Source: Bacteroidota bacterium (GTDB taxonomy: Bacteria; Bacteroidota; Bacteroidia; AKYH767-A; OLB10). Taken from it: a stretch of DNA of 64,000 bases. The position numbers were made by a program, and so were the translations under genes. The stretch spans positions 1 through 64,000 of the forward strand of contig JADJMG010000001.1 of NCBI GenBank assembly GCA_016709725.1, given 5' to 3'. A model generated the notes under the pieces. That model was given only the letters and a program-made list of their open reading frames with translations, was not told the origin of the DNA and did no database searches. Within the stretch, counting starts at the first letter, position 1. The number at the start of each line of letters is the position of its first letter. This document shows positions 30,662 to 38,816 of this stretch, one piece after another.

Positions 30662-30697
30662 AATTGCAAATTGGCAAGTTGGTGAATTGGTGAATTG
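30662..30697 (-). repeat. 36-bp dispersed repeat, copy 2 (inverted partner at 11874-11909)
   Basis: Matches 11874-11909 in inverted orientation at 33 of 36 positions. It lies directly after the thyA stop in the 316-base gap 30660-30975. Apart from this and the palindrome at 30750-30769 that gap shows no gene or other signal. Confidence 0.85.
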
Positions 30698-30749
30698 TTT
30701 TCAAGGTAGAATATCGCTGCTAACGTAGCTTAACGCTGCGAGCGCTGCG

Positions 30750-30769
30750 CCTGCCTGCCGGCAGGCAGG
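30750..30769. repeat. Perfect 20-bp GC-rich palindrome
   Basis: CCTGCCTGCC followed by its exact reverse complement. It stands out in AT-rich intergenic DNA; a related but imperfect form (TTGCCTGCAGCAAGCAGG) occurs near 36502. Confidence 0.9.
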
Positions 30770-30975
30770 TTTAAACTTCCCAATATTTCTATTTTGATCG
30801 CCAACCTCGCTATTTTCATCTCACTCTTAAACCATTATCCAATAATCTTCTCTAAATTAGAACCCTATTATTTAATCATTAAGATTATTACCTAGTTAAT
30901 AATTTCTTTACATCGAAGGAATTTTATGGAGGTATCGTCTAAACCCATCAGAACCAAAACCAAACAATTTACCCT

Positions 30976-33314
30976 ATGAAAATACTATTACAAGGGGCTG
31001 TGCTCTTCTCCGCCTTTATCATTGGCACGAGTACATTAAAAGCTCAAAACCTACCTGCTGAAATGCACATTACTCCAGATGGAAGGATGCTGATGATCGG
31101 CAGTGAACCCAATACTGGATACTATGATCAAAGTTTGGTTCGACGTATTGATCTTACTTTTGCAAGTCCAAACTTTTGGACACAATTAACGACCAACTAC
31201 TCCACCAAGACCTATCTTCCAGCTACGTTACAGATTGATGGTCAAACTTTCGACAGTGTGGGCGTTCGTTTCAGAGGAAACACTTCATTTCAAACGGGAT
31301 CTTCCCAGAAGAAATCTTTTAAAATGGAATTGGACTATTGGAAAAGCGGAGCTGATTACGATGGTTACAGCACTTTCAAAATCAACAATGCAAATTCAGA
31401 TCCTTCTATGATGCGCGAAGTGTTGTATACCTCTTTTATACGCCGACATATTCCTGCTGCAAAATCCAATTACATTAAGCTTTATTTAAATGGTGCTAAT
31501 TGGGGATTGTATCCTAACATCCAACAATTAAACAAAGACTTTTTAGAACAATGGTATTTAAGCAACGACGGAATTTGGTGGCGTGCTGATAAACCTCCGG
31601 GAACAGGTGGTGGTGGTGGATGGGGAGATGGAACAGCAGCGCTAAACTATCTCACCAATGATACAAATACATACAAACAATATTATACTTTGAAGGAGGC
31701 TACTTTTACTCAACCGTGGGAGTATTTAATACGCGCTTGTGAAAAATTAGAAAATACGCCGTTGGCAAATTTAGAAGATACGTTAGCGCATTATTTTGAT
31801 GTGGATCGCACACTTTGGTATTTGGCTTCTGAAATTGCATGGTGTGATGATGATAGTTATATCTATAAAGGGAAGATGGATTACTTCGTTCACTACGGTG
31901 CTGAAACTGGTTTAATTACACCCCATGAGGTGGATGGTAATGAATCATTCTATACACCGGGACTTACTTCGTGGGGTGTATTTTACAACCAATCCAATGT
32001 GAATTATCCTTTATTAAATCGTTTGCTAGCTGTACCATCTCTTCGTCAACGATACCTGGCACACATGCGAACCATCATTGCAGAAGAATTTGATACCGCC
32101 TATACGAATTTAACGATTAATAATTTTAGAGCATTAGTTGACACCATTGTTGCGAATGACACCAAGAAAATTTACTCGACCACACAATACAACAGTGATA
32201 TAACTGTGCTGAGAAATTTTATTAATAATCGTAAAAATTATTTGAATGCAAATACGGAGATTCAAGAAGTTGGTCCAATTATTTATGACGCCACTTACTA
32301 TACAAATGGAGTTCAGTACCAACAACCCACCGATATGCAGCCTACAACGGTTCGTTCTTCCATAATTTCACTCACTGGAATTGACAATGCACAACTCTAC
32401 TATTCGAATAGTATAGTGGGCAATTTTTCTAAAGTTGAAATGTTTGACGATGGATTGCACGATGATAATATCGCAGCAGATGGCATATTGGGTGCAAGCA
32501 TTCCAGGATTTGCAGCAGGATCATGGGTACGTTTTTATGTTCAAGCAGCAGCAGGGAACACGGCTAAAAGTGTTACGTATTTTCCTCCAGGAGCAGAACA
32601 TAATGTTTTCATTTATACTGTGGCGCCAATAGCTTCTTCAGATTCTTCTATCGTGATTAACGAAGTAATGGCAACCAATGCAAGTGCTGTTGCGGATAAC
32701 GCCGGTGAATTTGATGATTGGATTGAATTGTATAACAAATCGAATTCTCCAGTCGACATTAGCGGTTACTTTTTATCGGATAATCCAGTTAACTTAAACA
32801 AGTTTGAAATTCCTGCGGGAACCATTATTCCTGCCAACGATTATTTAATTATTTGGGCTGACGAAGACAGTAGCCAAGGGCCTTATCATGCAAACTTCAA
32901 ATTGTCGGGATCCGGTGAATTGTTAATGTTGCTCGATCCACTTCAAAGGGTTGTTGATTCACTTTCATGGGGTCAACAAACTACCAATTCTGGATATGCA
33001 CGCGTACCGAATGGAACAGGACCATTCATCATTCAAGGACATACTTTCTCTGCTAATAATAATTCGGTGGGTATCGAAGAAAATGTATCTGTGCCTGTGC
33101 AACTGTCATTGTATCCAAATCCAACTTCGAGCTTAGTTCAAATACAAGTTTCGGATGATGAGCAAAGAGATATTGAAATCTACAATGCAGTTGGACAAAA
33201 ATAGATCGATTGGGATATTCAACATTCTTTAGTGTAAGCACGGAAGCATGGCCAGCAGGTATTTATTATGTGCGGGTTGGTGAGGCAGCGAAGAAATTAA
33301 TTGTACGACATTAA
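30976..33314 (+). CDS. Secreted CotH-family kinase with lamin-tail domain and T9SS sorting domain (one frameshift)
   Basis: A signal peptide (MKILLQGAVLFSAFIIG...LKAQ) leads into a CotH domain, residues about 50-420. Its conserved parts are VRFRGNTSFQTGSSQKKSFKMELD, FKINNANSDPSMMREVLY, NWGLYPNIQQLNKDFL, and the catalytic-type segment ASEIAWCDDDSYIYKG with HEVDGNESF. CotH proteins are Fam20C-like atypical kinases that phosphorylate spore-coat proteins in Bacillus. A beta-sandwich follows, then a lamin-tail (LTD) domain (IVINEVMATNAS...DDWIELYNKS, about 555-670), and a T9SS type A tail (LSLYPNPTSSLVQI). One A is missing near 33197-33201 (should read GQKIDRLGYSTFF); the tail then ends VRH at 33314. 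Restored length is 779 residues. The neighbouring VTC and DUF4956 genes suggest a joint phosphate-related surface function. Confidence 0.85.
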
Positions 33315-33339
33315 TTTCGGGTTAATATTTAAATATAAC

Positions 33340-33373
33340 AACAAAGCCCAGGGTTTAAACCCTAGGCTTTGTT
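33340..33373. terminator. Bidirectional terminator between the CotH and DUF2490 genes
   Basis: AACAAAGCC (33340-33348) pairs with GGCTTTGTT (33365-33373), enclosing the self-complementary AGGGTTTAAACCCT with one C/A mismatch. It lies between convergent genes. Confidence 0.88.
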
Positions 33374-33389
33374 ATTATATTTAAAACAA

Positions 33390-34049
33390 TCATTTATCAA
33401 ATTTAAACACATACCCCGTTCCAAAATTAAATCTACGGGTAGAAATAAGATCCTGATACATCACAAAAAAGGAAATATAATTGCGCTTGTTGATTTTGTG
33501 TTCGGAGCCTAAGGTATAGCGACGTTGATCGTAAAGGACATCTTCGCCAATGATGGTTTCGAATTGCTCCACACTGAATGAAAATTCTTGCTTGACTATT
33601 TTTCTTTTCACACTTAACTTTTGACGAAAGACGAACTGAGTGAATGAAAAAATATCATCATTTACCCCTACTTCATCTTCCTTTCCGGCTCTAAAGCGCA
33701 ATGCCACATCGGTCTTTTTGAAAGAATGGCCGAGGACAGCATCCAGCATTAATCGATGTGATGATTCGCGAGATCCTAAGCCTTTATTCGAGGTAATATA
33801 TCGATAATGCAATGTGGTTGAAAACACATCCGACCATTTTCGTTGAAGCGCCACATTCGGAAAATATCCTAAAGCCATCAATGGATCTAGGCTCCATCTC
33901 GACTCCAAGGTAATTTCAGCTTTCGTTTTATTAATGATTTTCTTCTCGAGCGAAACGGATGTCCACACTTGATTTTCCCAGATCACTTGACCAGAGACCA
34001 TCACAGGAAAAAAAAACATAAATAAAAGAGAAACGCTACGATTCAACAT
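33390..34049 (-). CDS. DUF2490 outer-membrane beta-barrel protein
   Basis: A 219-residue protein with a signal peptide (MLNRSVSLLFMFFFPVMVSGQ) and alternating amphipathic strands ending in Phe-rich motifs (FGTGYVFKF). The N-terminal NQVWTSVSLEKKIINKTKAEITLESRW matches DUF2490 proteins, which are predicted outer-membrane barrels of unknown role. It is immediately downstream of the DUF4956 gene (2-base gap), so it belongs to the VTC operon. Confidence 0.78.
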   Translation of the reverse strand: MLNRSVSLLFMFFFPVMVSGQVIWENQVWTSVSLEKKIINKTKAEITLESRWSLDPLMALGYFPNVALQRKWSDVFSTTLHYRYITSNKGLGSRESSHRLMLDAVLGHSFKKTDVALRFRAGKEDEVGVNDDIFSFTQFVFRQKLSVKRKIVKQEFSFSVEQFETIIGEDVLYDQRRYTLGSEHKINKRNYISFFVMYQDLISTRRFNFGTGYVFKFDK

Positions 34050-34050
34050 T

Positions 34051-34629
34051 TCAATAAAAATAAATTTTAAGTTCGGCGCTGTCCTTTACAAAGTCGATGT
34101 AAACTACAGATACTTTGTGAATTTTTAATCCGGTACGTTCACGGAGATCATTCAACAATTCCTGCTCTTTGTCATCCCTCACATTTTCAATTTTTTCATA
34201 CTGGATGGTTTGTGTCTTCTCGTTTTTTACAAGTACACCTCCATCTAACACCCAGGCAGCAAACATTAAAATTCCGTTTAATACGAAAGATTCGAAATAC
34301 GTTCCTTTCACGGTGGAGTTAATCAATCCCATCGCAATGAACAACAACAAATAGGTCATATCTTTTTCTGAGATATTCTCAGTCCGATATCTCAATAGAG
34401 AGAAAACGGCAAAGAGTCCGAAGGCTGCTCCAAATGACATCTCCACCTTGCTTAACAAATAAGTGATGATGTAAATGATTACATTAAACATAAAAAACGT
34501 AAACACGTGATCACGCTTTTTATAATTTGGTAAGTAAATCGCAAAAACGATTGTTGTCACGGCTACCAAATCAATAAAAAATCGAATGAAAAATTTATCT
34601 CCTAGTTTATCAAACAATTCTAAATCCAT
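34051..34629 (-). CDS. DUF4956 inner-membrane protein
   Basis: A 192-residue protein with four to five membrane helices (about residues 16-30, 40-58, 68-80, 92-105 and 115-127) and a cytoplasmic C-terminal alpha/beta domain (ELLNDLRERTGLKIHKVSVVYIDFVKDSAELKIYF). The motif SFGAAFGLFAVFSLLRYRTENI is the DUF4956 hallmark. The family commonly sits beside VTC-type polyphosphate polymerases, as here (2-base gap). It may be the membrane partner of the VTC protein; that is inference. Confidence 0.85.
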   Translation of the reverse strand: MDLELFDKLGDKFFIRFFIDLVAVTTIVFAIYLPNYKKRDHVFTFFMFNVIIYIITYLLSKVEMSFGAAFGLFAVFSLLRYRTENISEKDMTYLLLFIAMGLINSTVKGTYFESFVLNGILMFAAWVLDGGVLVKNEKTQTIQYEKIENVRDDKEQELLNDLRERTGLKIHKVSVVYIDFVKDSAELKIYFY

Positions 34630-34631
34630 AA

Positions 34632-35381
34632 TTATGCTCTGTTTTGTATGTTTTTAATGAGTAACTGTTGTTTCTTAAATAAATTTTGTTTCAACGTCGG
34701 GCGTAAAAGTGAAAGTCCAAGGCAATACTTAGAAATGGAAGAAGGTTGAATTCTTCGAGTCTTCATTTCATTAATAAAAGCAGAAGGGGCTTTACTTCCT
34801 TGCTTTACTTCCGCTACAATAATATTCTCAAATTTTACATTGTTCTTATCATCCAAAAACTGAAGGTTTAAATCCAATGTCATTCTTTCGGGAGGATTTA
34901 AACTAACCAAGGTGATTCGATTAAAATTGATACACGTTGAACACTGCCATTCCCCCTGCTCTTCTTGTGTAACCTCTCTAAAAAATGTCAATTGATCAGG
35001 ATGCAAAGATTTTTCGAATTGAGCTGTTTTCTTTCTAGATTTTATAGTTCTACCTTTATTGGTCTTCGCCTTTACTTCGATGAAACTAATGGATGAACTT
35101 CCATAACGTCGCAACCTTAACTTATAGCGACTCCCCCGTTGGTTATGGTGATTGAGATACAAATTCAAATTGCCATCATCGAAATATAGGGTTTCATACA
35201 AATGCATTTTTGTTCCTTCAATGTTTAAGATGGAATACTCTTTCACGAGCGAATTCAAGATATCATCCAAGATGTTAGCATGGAAAATATACTTCGTATC
35301 AATCCGATTAATCAAAGCCACTTCATCCATCTCCTTTAATGAGATCGAAGGGAATTGATCTAACTGTTGTTGCAAATCCAT
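34632..35381 (-). CDS. VTC-domain (polyphosphate polymerase-like) protein
   Basis: A 249-residue triphosphate-tunnel enzyme of the VTC family, related to the yeast vacuolar polyphosphate polymerase. Typical basic and acidic tunnel residues are seen: NRIDTKYIFH near the N-terminus, SRYKLRLRRYG, SFIEVKAKTNKGRTIKSRKK, ERMTLDLNLQF, IIVAEVKQGS and a final SSISKYCLGL. No membrane segment, so the adjacent DUF4956 protein is the natural anchor. The ATG at 35381 is used in preference to a TTG one codon upstream. It overlaps or abuts the lipoprotein gene (stop 35386). Confidence 0.85.
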   Translation of the reverse strand: MDLQQQLDQFPSISLKEMDEVALINRIDTKYIFHANILDDILNSLVKEYSILNIEGTKMHLYETLYFDDGNLNLYLNHHNQRGSRYKLRLRRYGSSSISFIEVKAKTNKGRTIKSRKKTAQFEKSLHPDQLTFFREVTQEEQGEWQCSTCINFNRITLVSLNPPERMTLDLNLQFLDDKNNVKFENIIVAEVKQGSKAPSAFINEMKTRRIQPSSISKYCLGLSLLRPTLKQNLFKKQQLLIKNIQNRA

Positions 35382-35385
35382 CAAT

Positions 35386-35781
35386 CTACAAATTGACAGT
35401 AGTAACTGTAGGCAAGTTTACTTCTGAGCGGTTCTTCTTGATTTCAGTATCCAGGATAATGGGAACTTCTTTACCGAAATTAGTCAAGACCGTATCTTCG
35501 GTGTAAACAAAAATTCTATACTTCCCTTTTCTAAGAAATTCAAATTTATAACTCCCATCAAAACTGGTTCGGGTACGATCATCAAATGAACTGTGGTCGT
35601 CACCATAAATGATATATACATCTTATTCAAGTGCGGCTTTATCAGAATAGATGCTAGGAAAAGCTGTATACGTTCTCTCCAAAATTTTACCTTGTATGAC
35701 CGAGTTTCCTCCTTCGCCTGCTTCCTTTTTACAGGCTGTCATTAGACAAAGAAACCCAAGGCTAATAAGTAATTGTTTCAT
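35386..35781 (-). pseudogene. Carboxypeptidase-regulatory-like lipoprotein interrupted by an in-frame stop
   Basis: The frame begins MKQLLISLGFLCLMTAC with a lipobox (MTAC, Cys17), then KKEAGEGGNSVIQGKIL, the start of a small beta-sandwich of the carboxypeptidase regulatory type. A TAA at codon 53 (35623-35625) stops it. The same frame then continues with clear similarity of pattern (FDGSYKFEFLRKGKYRIFVYTEDT) to a stop at 35386, 131 codons in all. A single C-to-T change (CAA to TAA) would explain it. It is the first gene of the VTC/DUF4956/DUF2490 operon. Confidence 0.65.
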
Positions 35782-35950
35782 GTTATTGAATTGGTTTACG
35801 ATTTTACAAAAAATTAATGTGAAATAGACCTTTTGATAACAATAAATTTACTTCGTTTAATTAAACAAACCTATTAAAAATCAATGAATCAAGTAATCAA
35901 ATGTTTTATTATGTAATTTCATCGCCAAACCCGAGTTAAATTAGTAACCC

Positions 35951-36439
35951 ATGATCCTTTCTTTGATAGCAGCCGTCGATAAAAACCTTGGAATAGGCAA
36001 GGACAATCAGCTTTTATGGCACCTGCCAGCCGATCTTAAATACTTTAAAAAAATTACCAGTGGTAATACCGTGATCATGGGTCGACTTACGTACGAATCC
36101 ATTGGAAAAGCTTTACCCAATCGTCGAAATATTGTATTATCCCGAAACAAGGATTTTGTAGCTGAAGGATGCGAAGTCATGGAAGATTTATTCTCGGCCA
36201 TTAAATCATGCAAGAAGAACGAAGAGGTTTTTATCATTGGAGGAGCTACCATCTACCGACAAGCTCTTCAAGTTGCCGACAAAATTTATTTAACGAGAGT
36301 AGAAACCACAAAAGAAGCGGATGCCTTTTTCCCAGAATTTAGCTTAAGCGGATGGAAGTTGGTGCATATGGAAATGCATAAAGCGGATGAGAAGAATAAG
36401 TATAATTATACTTTTAGTATTTATCAACGCATCGGGTAA
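35951..36439 (+). CDS. folA: Dihydrofolate reductase
   Basis: Reduces dihydrofolate to tetrahydrofolate with NADPH, completing the thymidylate cycle with ThyA. At 162 residues it has standard length. Motifs: LIAAVDKNLGIGKDNQLLWHLPADLKYFK (substrate site), TSGNTVIMGRLTYESIG, NRRNIVLSRN (NADPH) and VFIIGGATIYRQAL. The frame is intact. Confidence 0.96.
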   Translation: MILSLIAAVDKNLGIGKDNQLLWHLPADLKYFKKITSGNTVIMGRLTYESIGKALPNRRNIVLSRNKDFVAEGCEVMEDLFSAIKSCKKNEEVFIIGGATIYRQALQVADKIYLTRVETTKEADAFFPEFSLSGWKLVHMEMHKADEKNKYNYTFSIYQRIG

Positions 36440-36792
36440 TGACGCGATCCCGATAGCTATCGGGAGCGAATGAACACGAAATGCGAAATAGGTTACGAAC
36501 TTGCCTGCAGCAAGCAGGTTACGAATCAATACGAATGTACGATCCCGATAGCTATCGGGAACGAATTTAGACTAATACGCTAAATCGCGAAATACTTGAC
36601 CTGAGTGTAGTTTTCATACTAACTAAATTTTACTTTGCAGTTCTACGGGACTCGAAAGTGCGAAAAGCACGAAAATCGAAATGATTGCCAAAAATTTCAC
36701 TTGCAGCTAGAAGCCAGAAGCTAATAAGCCTGATTCGAAGTCAAATATAATATTTCACAACCATCACCATTCAAGGCAACATCACTAAATAC
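36440..36792. repeat. Intergenic region with two palindromes and dispersed repeats
   Basis: The perfect 16-bp palindrome CCCGATAGCTATCGGG occurs at 36449-36464 and again at 36544-36559, each flanked by GAT...GA/GCGAAT. Between them lies ACACGAAATGCGAAA (from 36474), shared with the groEL-murF gap, and a GCCTGC...GCAGG hairpin near 36502. From 36600 to 36792 there is nothing recognisable. No gene is seen; folA and clpX converge here. Confidence 0.8.
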
Positions 36793-38031
36793 CTACGCTA
36801 CCTTCAGCTGCTTGATGGTCGAGCTATTTAGTTTTTCGTTAGCATAAGCTAATGTGATGGTAAAATCTTTAGCTGATTTTCCGCTGGGAACTTCGAACAT
36901 CGCATCTAGCATAATAGCTTCACAAATACTGCGTAAACCACGTGCACCTAATTTGAATTCTACTGCTTTGGTAACAATTAAATCAAGGGCGTCATCATCA
37001 AAAGTAAGTTTTATGTTTTCCATTTCAAACAACTTCTGATATTGGCGAGTCAATGCGTTTTTAGGTTCTGTTAAAATACGACGTAAGGCAGAAGCATCCA
37101 ACGCGGCTAAATGTGTAATCACGGGCAAACGACCAATCAATTCAGGAATTAATCCAAAAGTTTTTAAGTCTACCGGACTTACGTATTGCACTAAATTATC
37201 ATGATCAATTTGTGTCTCGGATTTTTGAGAATAACCAATGGCATTGGCTTGAAGACGGCGATTAATAATTTTATCGATGCCATCAAATGCACCTCCACAA
37301 ATGAATAAAATATTTTGTGTATTAATCGGAATCAACTTTTGCTCTGGATGTTTTCTTCCGCCTTGCGGTGGCACATTCACCACTGAACTCTCTAACATTT
37401 TCAACAATCCTTGTTGAACACCTTCTCCAGATACATCGCGGGTGATGGATGGATTATCACTCTTGCGAGCGATTTTATCAATCTCATCGATGAAAACAAT
37501 TCCTCTTTCAGCAGCAGCTACATCGTAATCGGCGCTTTGTAACAAACGTGCAAGCACGTGTTCCACATCTTCACCTACATAACCTGCTTCCGTTAATACC
37601 GTTGCATCTGCAATACAGAAAGGTACTTTTAATAATTTAGCAATGGTACGCGCTAATAATGTTTTTCCAGTACCCGTCTCGCCTACCATCACGATATTCG
37701 ACTTCTCCAACTCCACATCATCTTTTCCGATTTTGCTTTTATGAATGAGTCGCTTGTAATGATTATAAACGGCAACAGAAATTACTTTCTTCGCTTGCTC
37801 TTGTCCGATGATGTATTCATCCAAAAACTTTTTTATTTCGGCAGGCTTCGGTAAAGTTAATGGAGTACCAATATTCGACTTCAGCTTTTGATCCTGTTCA
37901 TCACCAATAATAGACTGCGCTTGGGTCACACATTGATCACAGATATGACCATTGATGCCGGCAATTAAAACATTGGCCTGACTTTTATCACGACCACAAA
38001 ATGAACATACTATTTCTTGCTTCTGCTTCAA
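36793..38031 (-). CDS. clpX: ATP-dependent Clp protease ATP-binding subunit ClpX
   Basis: ClpX is the hexameric unfoldase that feeds substrates to ClpP. The 412-residue protein has the N-terminal zinc-binding domain (CSFCGRDKSQ...CDQC), Walker A GETGTGKT, Walker B IVFIDEIDKI, the pore-loop region and the C-terminal domain with LTRQYQKLFEMENIKL and GARGLRSICE. Third gene of tig-clpP-clpX; a hairpin separates it from clpP by 68 bases. Confidence 0.97.
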   Translation of the reverse strand: MKQKQEIVCSFCGRDKSQANVLIAGINGHICDQCVTQAQSIIGDEQDQKLKSNIGTPLTLPKPAEIKKFLDEYIIGQEQAKKVISVAVYNHYKRLIHKSKIGKDDVELEKSNIVMVGETGTGKTLLARTIAKLLKVPFCIADATVLTEAGYVGEDVEHVLARLLQSADYDVAAAERGIVFIDEIDKIARKSDNPSITRDVSGEGVQQGLLKMLESSVVNVPPQGGRKHPEQKLIPINTQNILFICGGAFDGIDKIINRRLQANAIGYSQKSETQIDHDNLVQYVSPVDLKTFGLIPELIGRLPVITHLAALDASALRRILTEPKNALTRQYQKLFEMENIKLTFDDDALDLIVTKAVEFKLGARGLRSICEAIMLDAMFEVPSGKSAKDFTITLAYANEKLNSSTIKQLKVA

Positions 38032-38049
38032 GGTAAATTTTATTTAAGC

Positions 38050-38084
38050 ATAAAACCGATCCGCCAATGGAGGATCGGTTTTAT
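38050..38084. terminator. Hairpin between clpP and clpX
   Basis: A perfect 13-bp stem (38050-38062 with 38072-38084) around a nine-base loop. Read on the minus strand it follows clpP. There is only a short T stretch, so it may attenuate rather than end transcription into clpX. Confidence 0.7.
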
Positions 38085-38099
38085 GACTATTTTTCAATA

Positions 38100-38783
38100 C
38101 TATTTAGTCTTCGTTTTGAAGAGAACTTCGTCAATCATACCATAATCTTTGGCTTCCTGTGCGGTCATCCAATAATCACGATCCGAATCCTTCCACACTT
38201 GCTCATAATCCTTTCCACTATGTTGGGAAATGATTTCATAAAGCTCCTTCTTCAACTTCTGAATTTCTCTTGCGGTAATTTCGATGTCGGAAGCTTGACC
38301 TTCTGCTCCACCCATCGGTTGGTGAATCATCACGCGACTATGTTTTAAGGCGCTGCGTTTTCCACTTGCACCCGAACATAAAAGAACAGCGGCCATTGAA
38401 GCTGCGATTCCCGTACAAACAATGGATACATCAGGTTGAATGTATTGCATAGTATCATAAATACCTAAACCTGCATAGACGGATCCACCCGGACTATTAA
38501 TATAAATGGTAATATCTCTTTTCGCATCTGATGATTCCAAAAACAACAGTTGAGCTTGAATAATATTAGCTACATAATCATTAATACCTACTCCTAAAAA
38601 GATAATACGGTCCATCATCAAACGTGAAAACACGTCCATTTGGGCAACGTTTAACTGACGCTCCTCAATAATGGTTGGAGAAATATAATCGGCATACACG
38701 GAGCTGATGTAACTATCCACACCATTACTACTCATGCCACGATGTTTCACTGCATACTTGGTAAATTCTTTACGGAAGTCCAT
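38100..38783 (-). CDS. clpP: ATP-dependent Clp protease proteolytic subunit ClpP
   Basis: The serine protease core of ClpXP. The 227-residue protein has IYINSPGGSVYAGLGIYDTMQ, the active-site Ser region CTGIAASMAAVLLCSG, the active-site His region SRVMIHQPMGG and the Asp region (KDYEQVWKDSDRDYWMTAQEAKDYGMID). The N-terminal ~25 residues are a family-variable extension. It is followed by clpX and preceded by tig, 33 bases away. Confidence 0.97.
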   Translation of the reverse strand: MDFRKEFTKYAVKHRGMSSNGVDSYISSVYADYISPTIIEERQLNVAQMDVFSRLMMDRIIFLGVGINDYVANIIQAQLLFLESSDAKRDITIYINSPGGSVYAGLGIYDTMQYIQPDVSIVCTGIAASMAAVLLCSGASGKRSALKHSRVMIHQPMGGAEGQASDIEITAREIQKLKKELYEIISQHSGKDYEQVWKDSDRDYWMTAQEAKDYGMIDEVLFKTKTK

Positions 38784-38816
38784 AGGTTGTTTTAAAGATT
38801 AAGGTTAAGAATAAGA

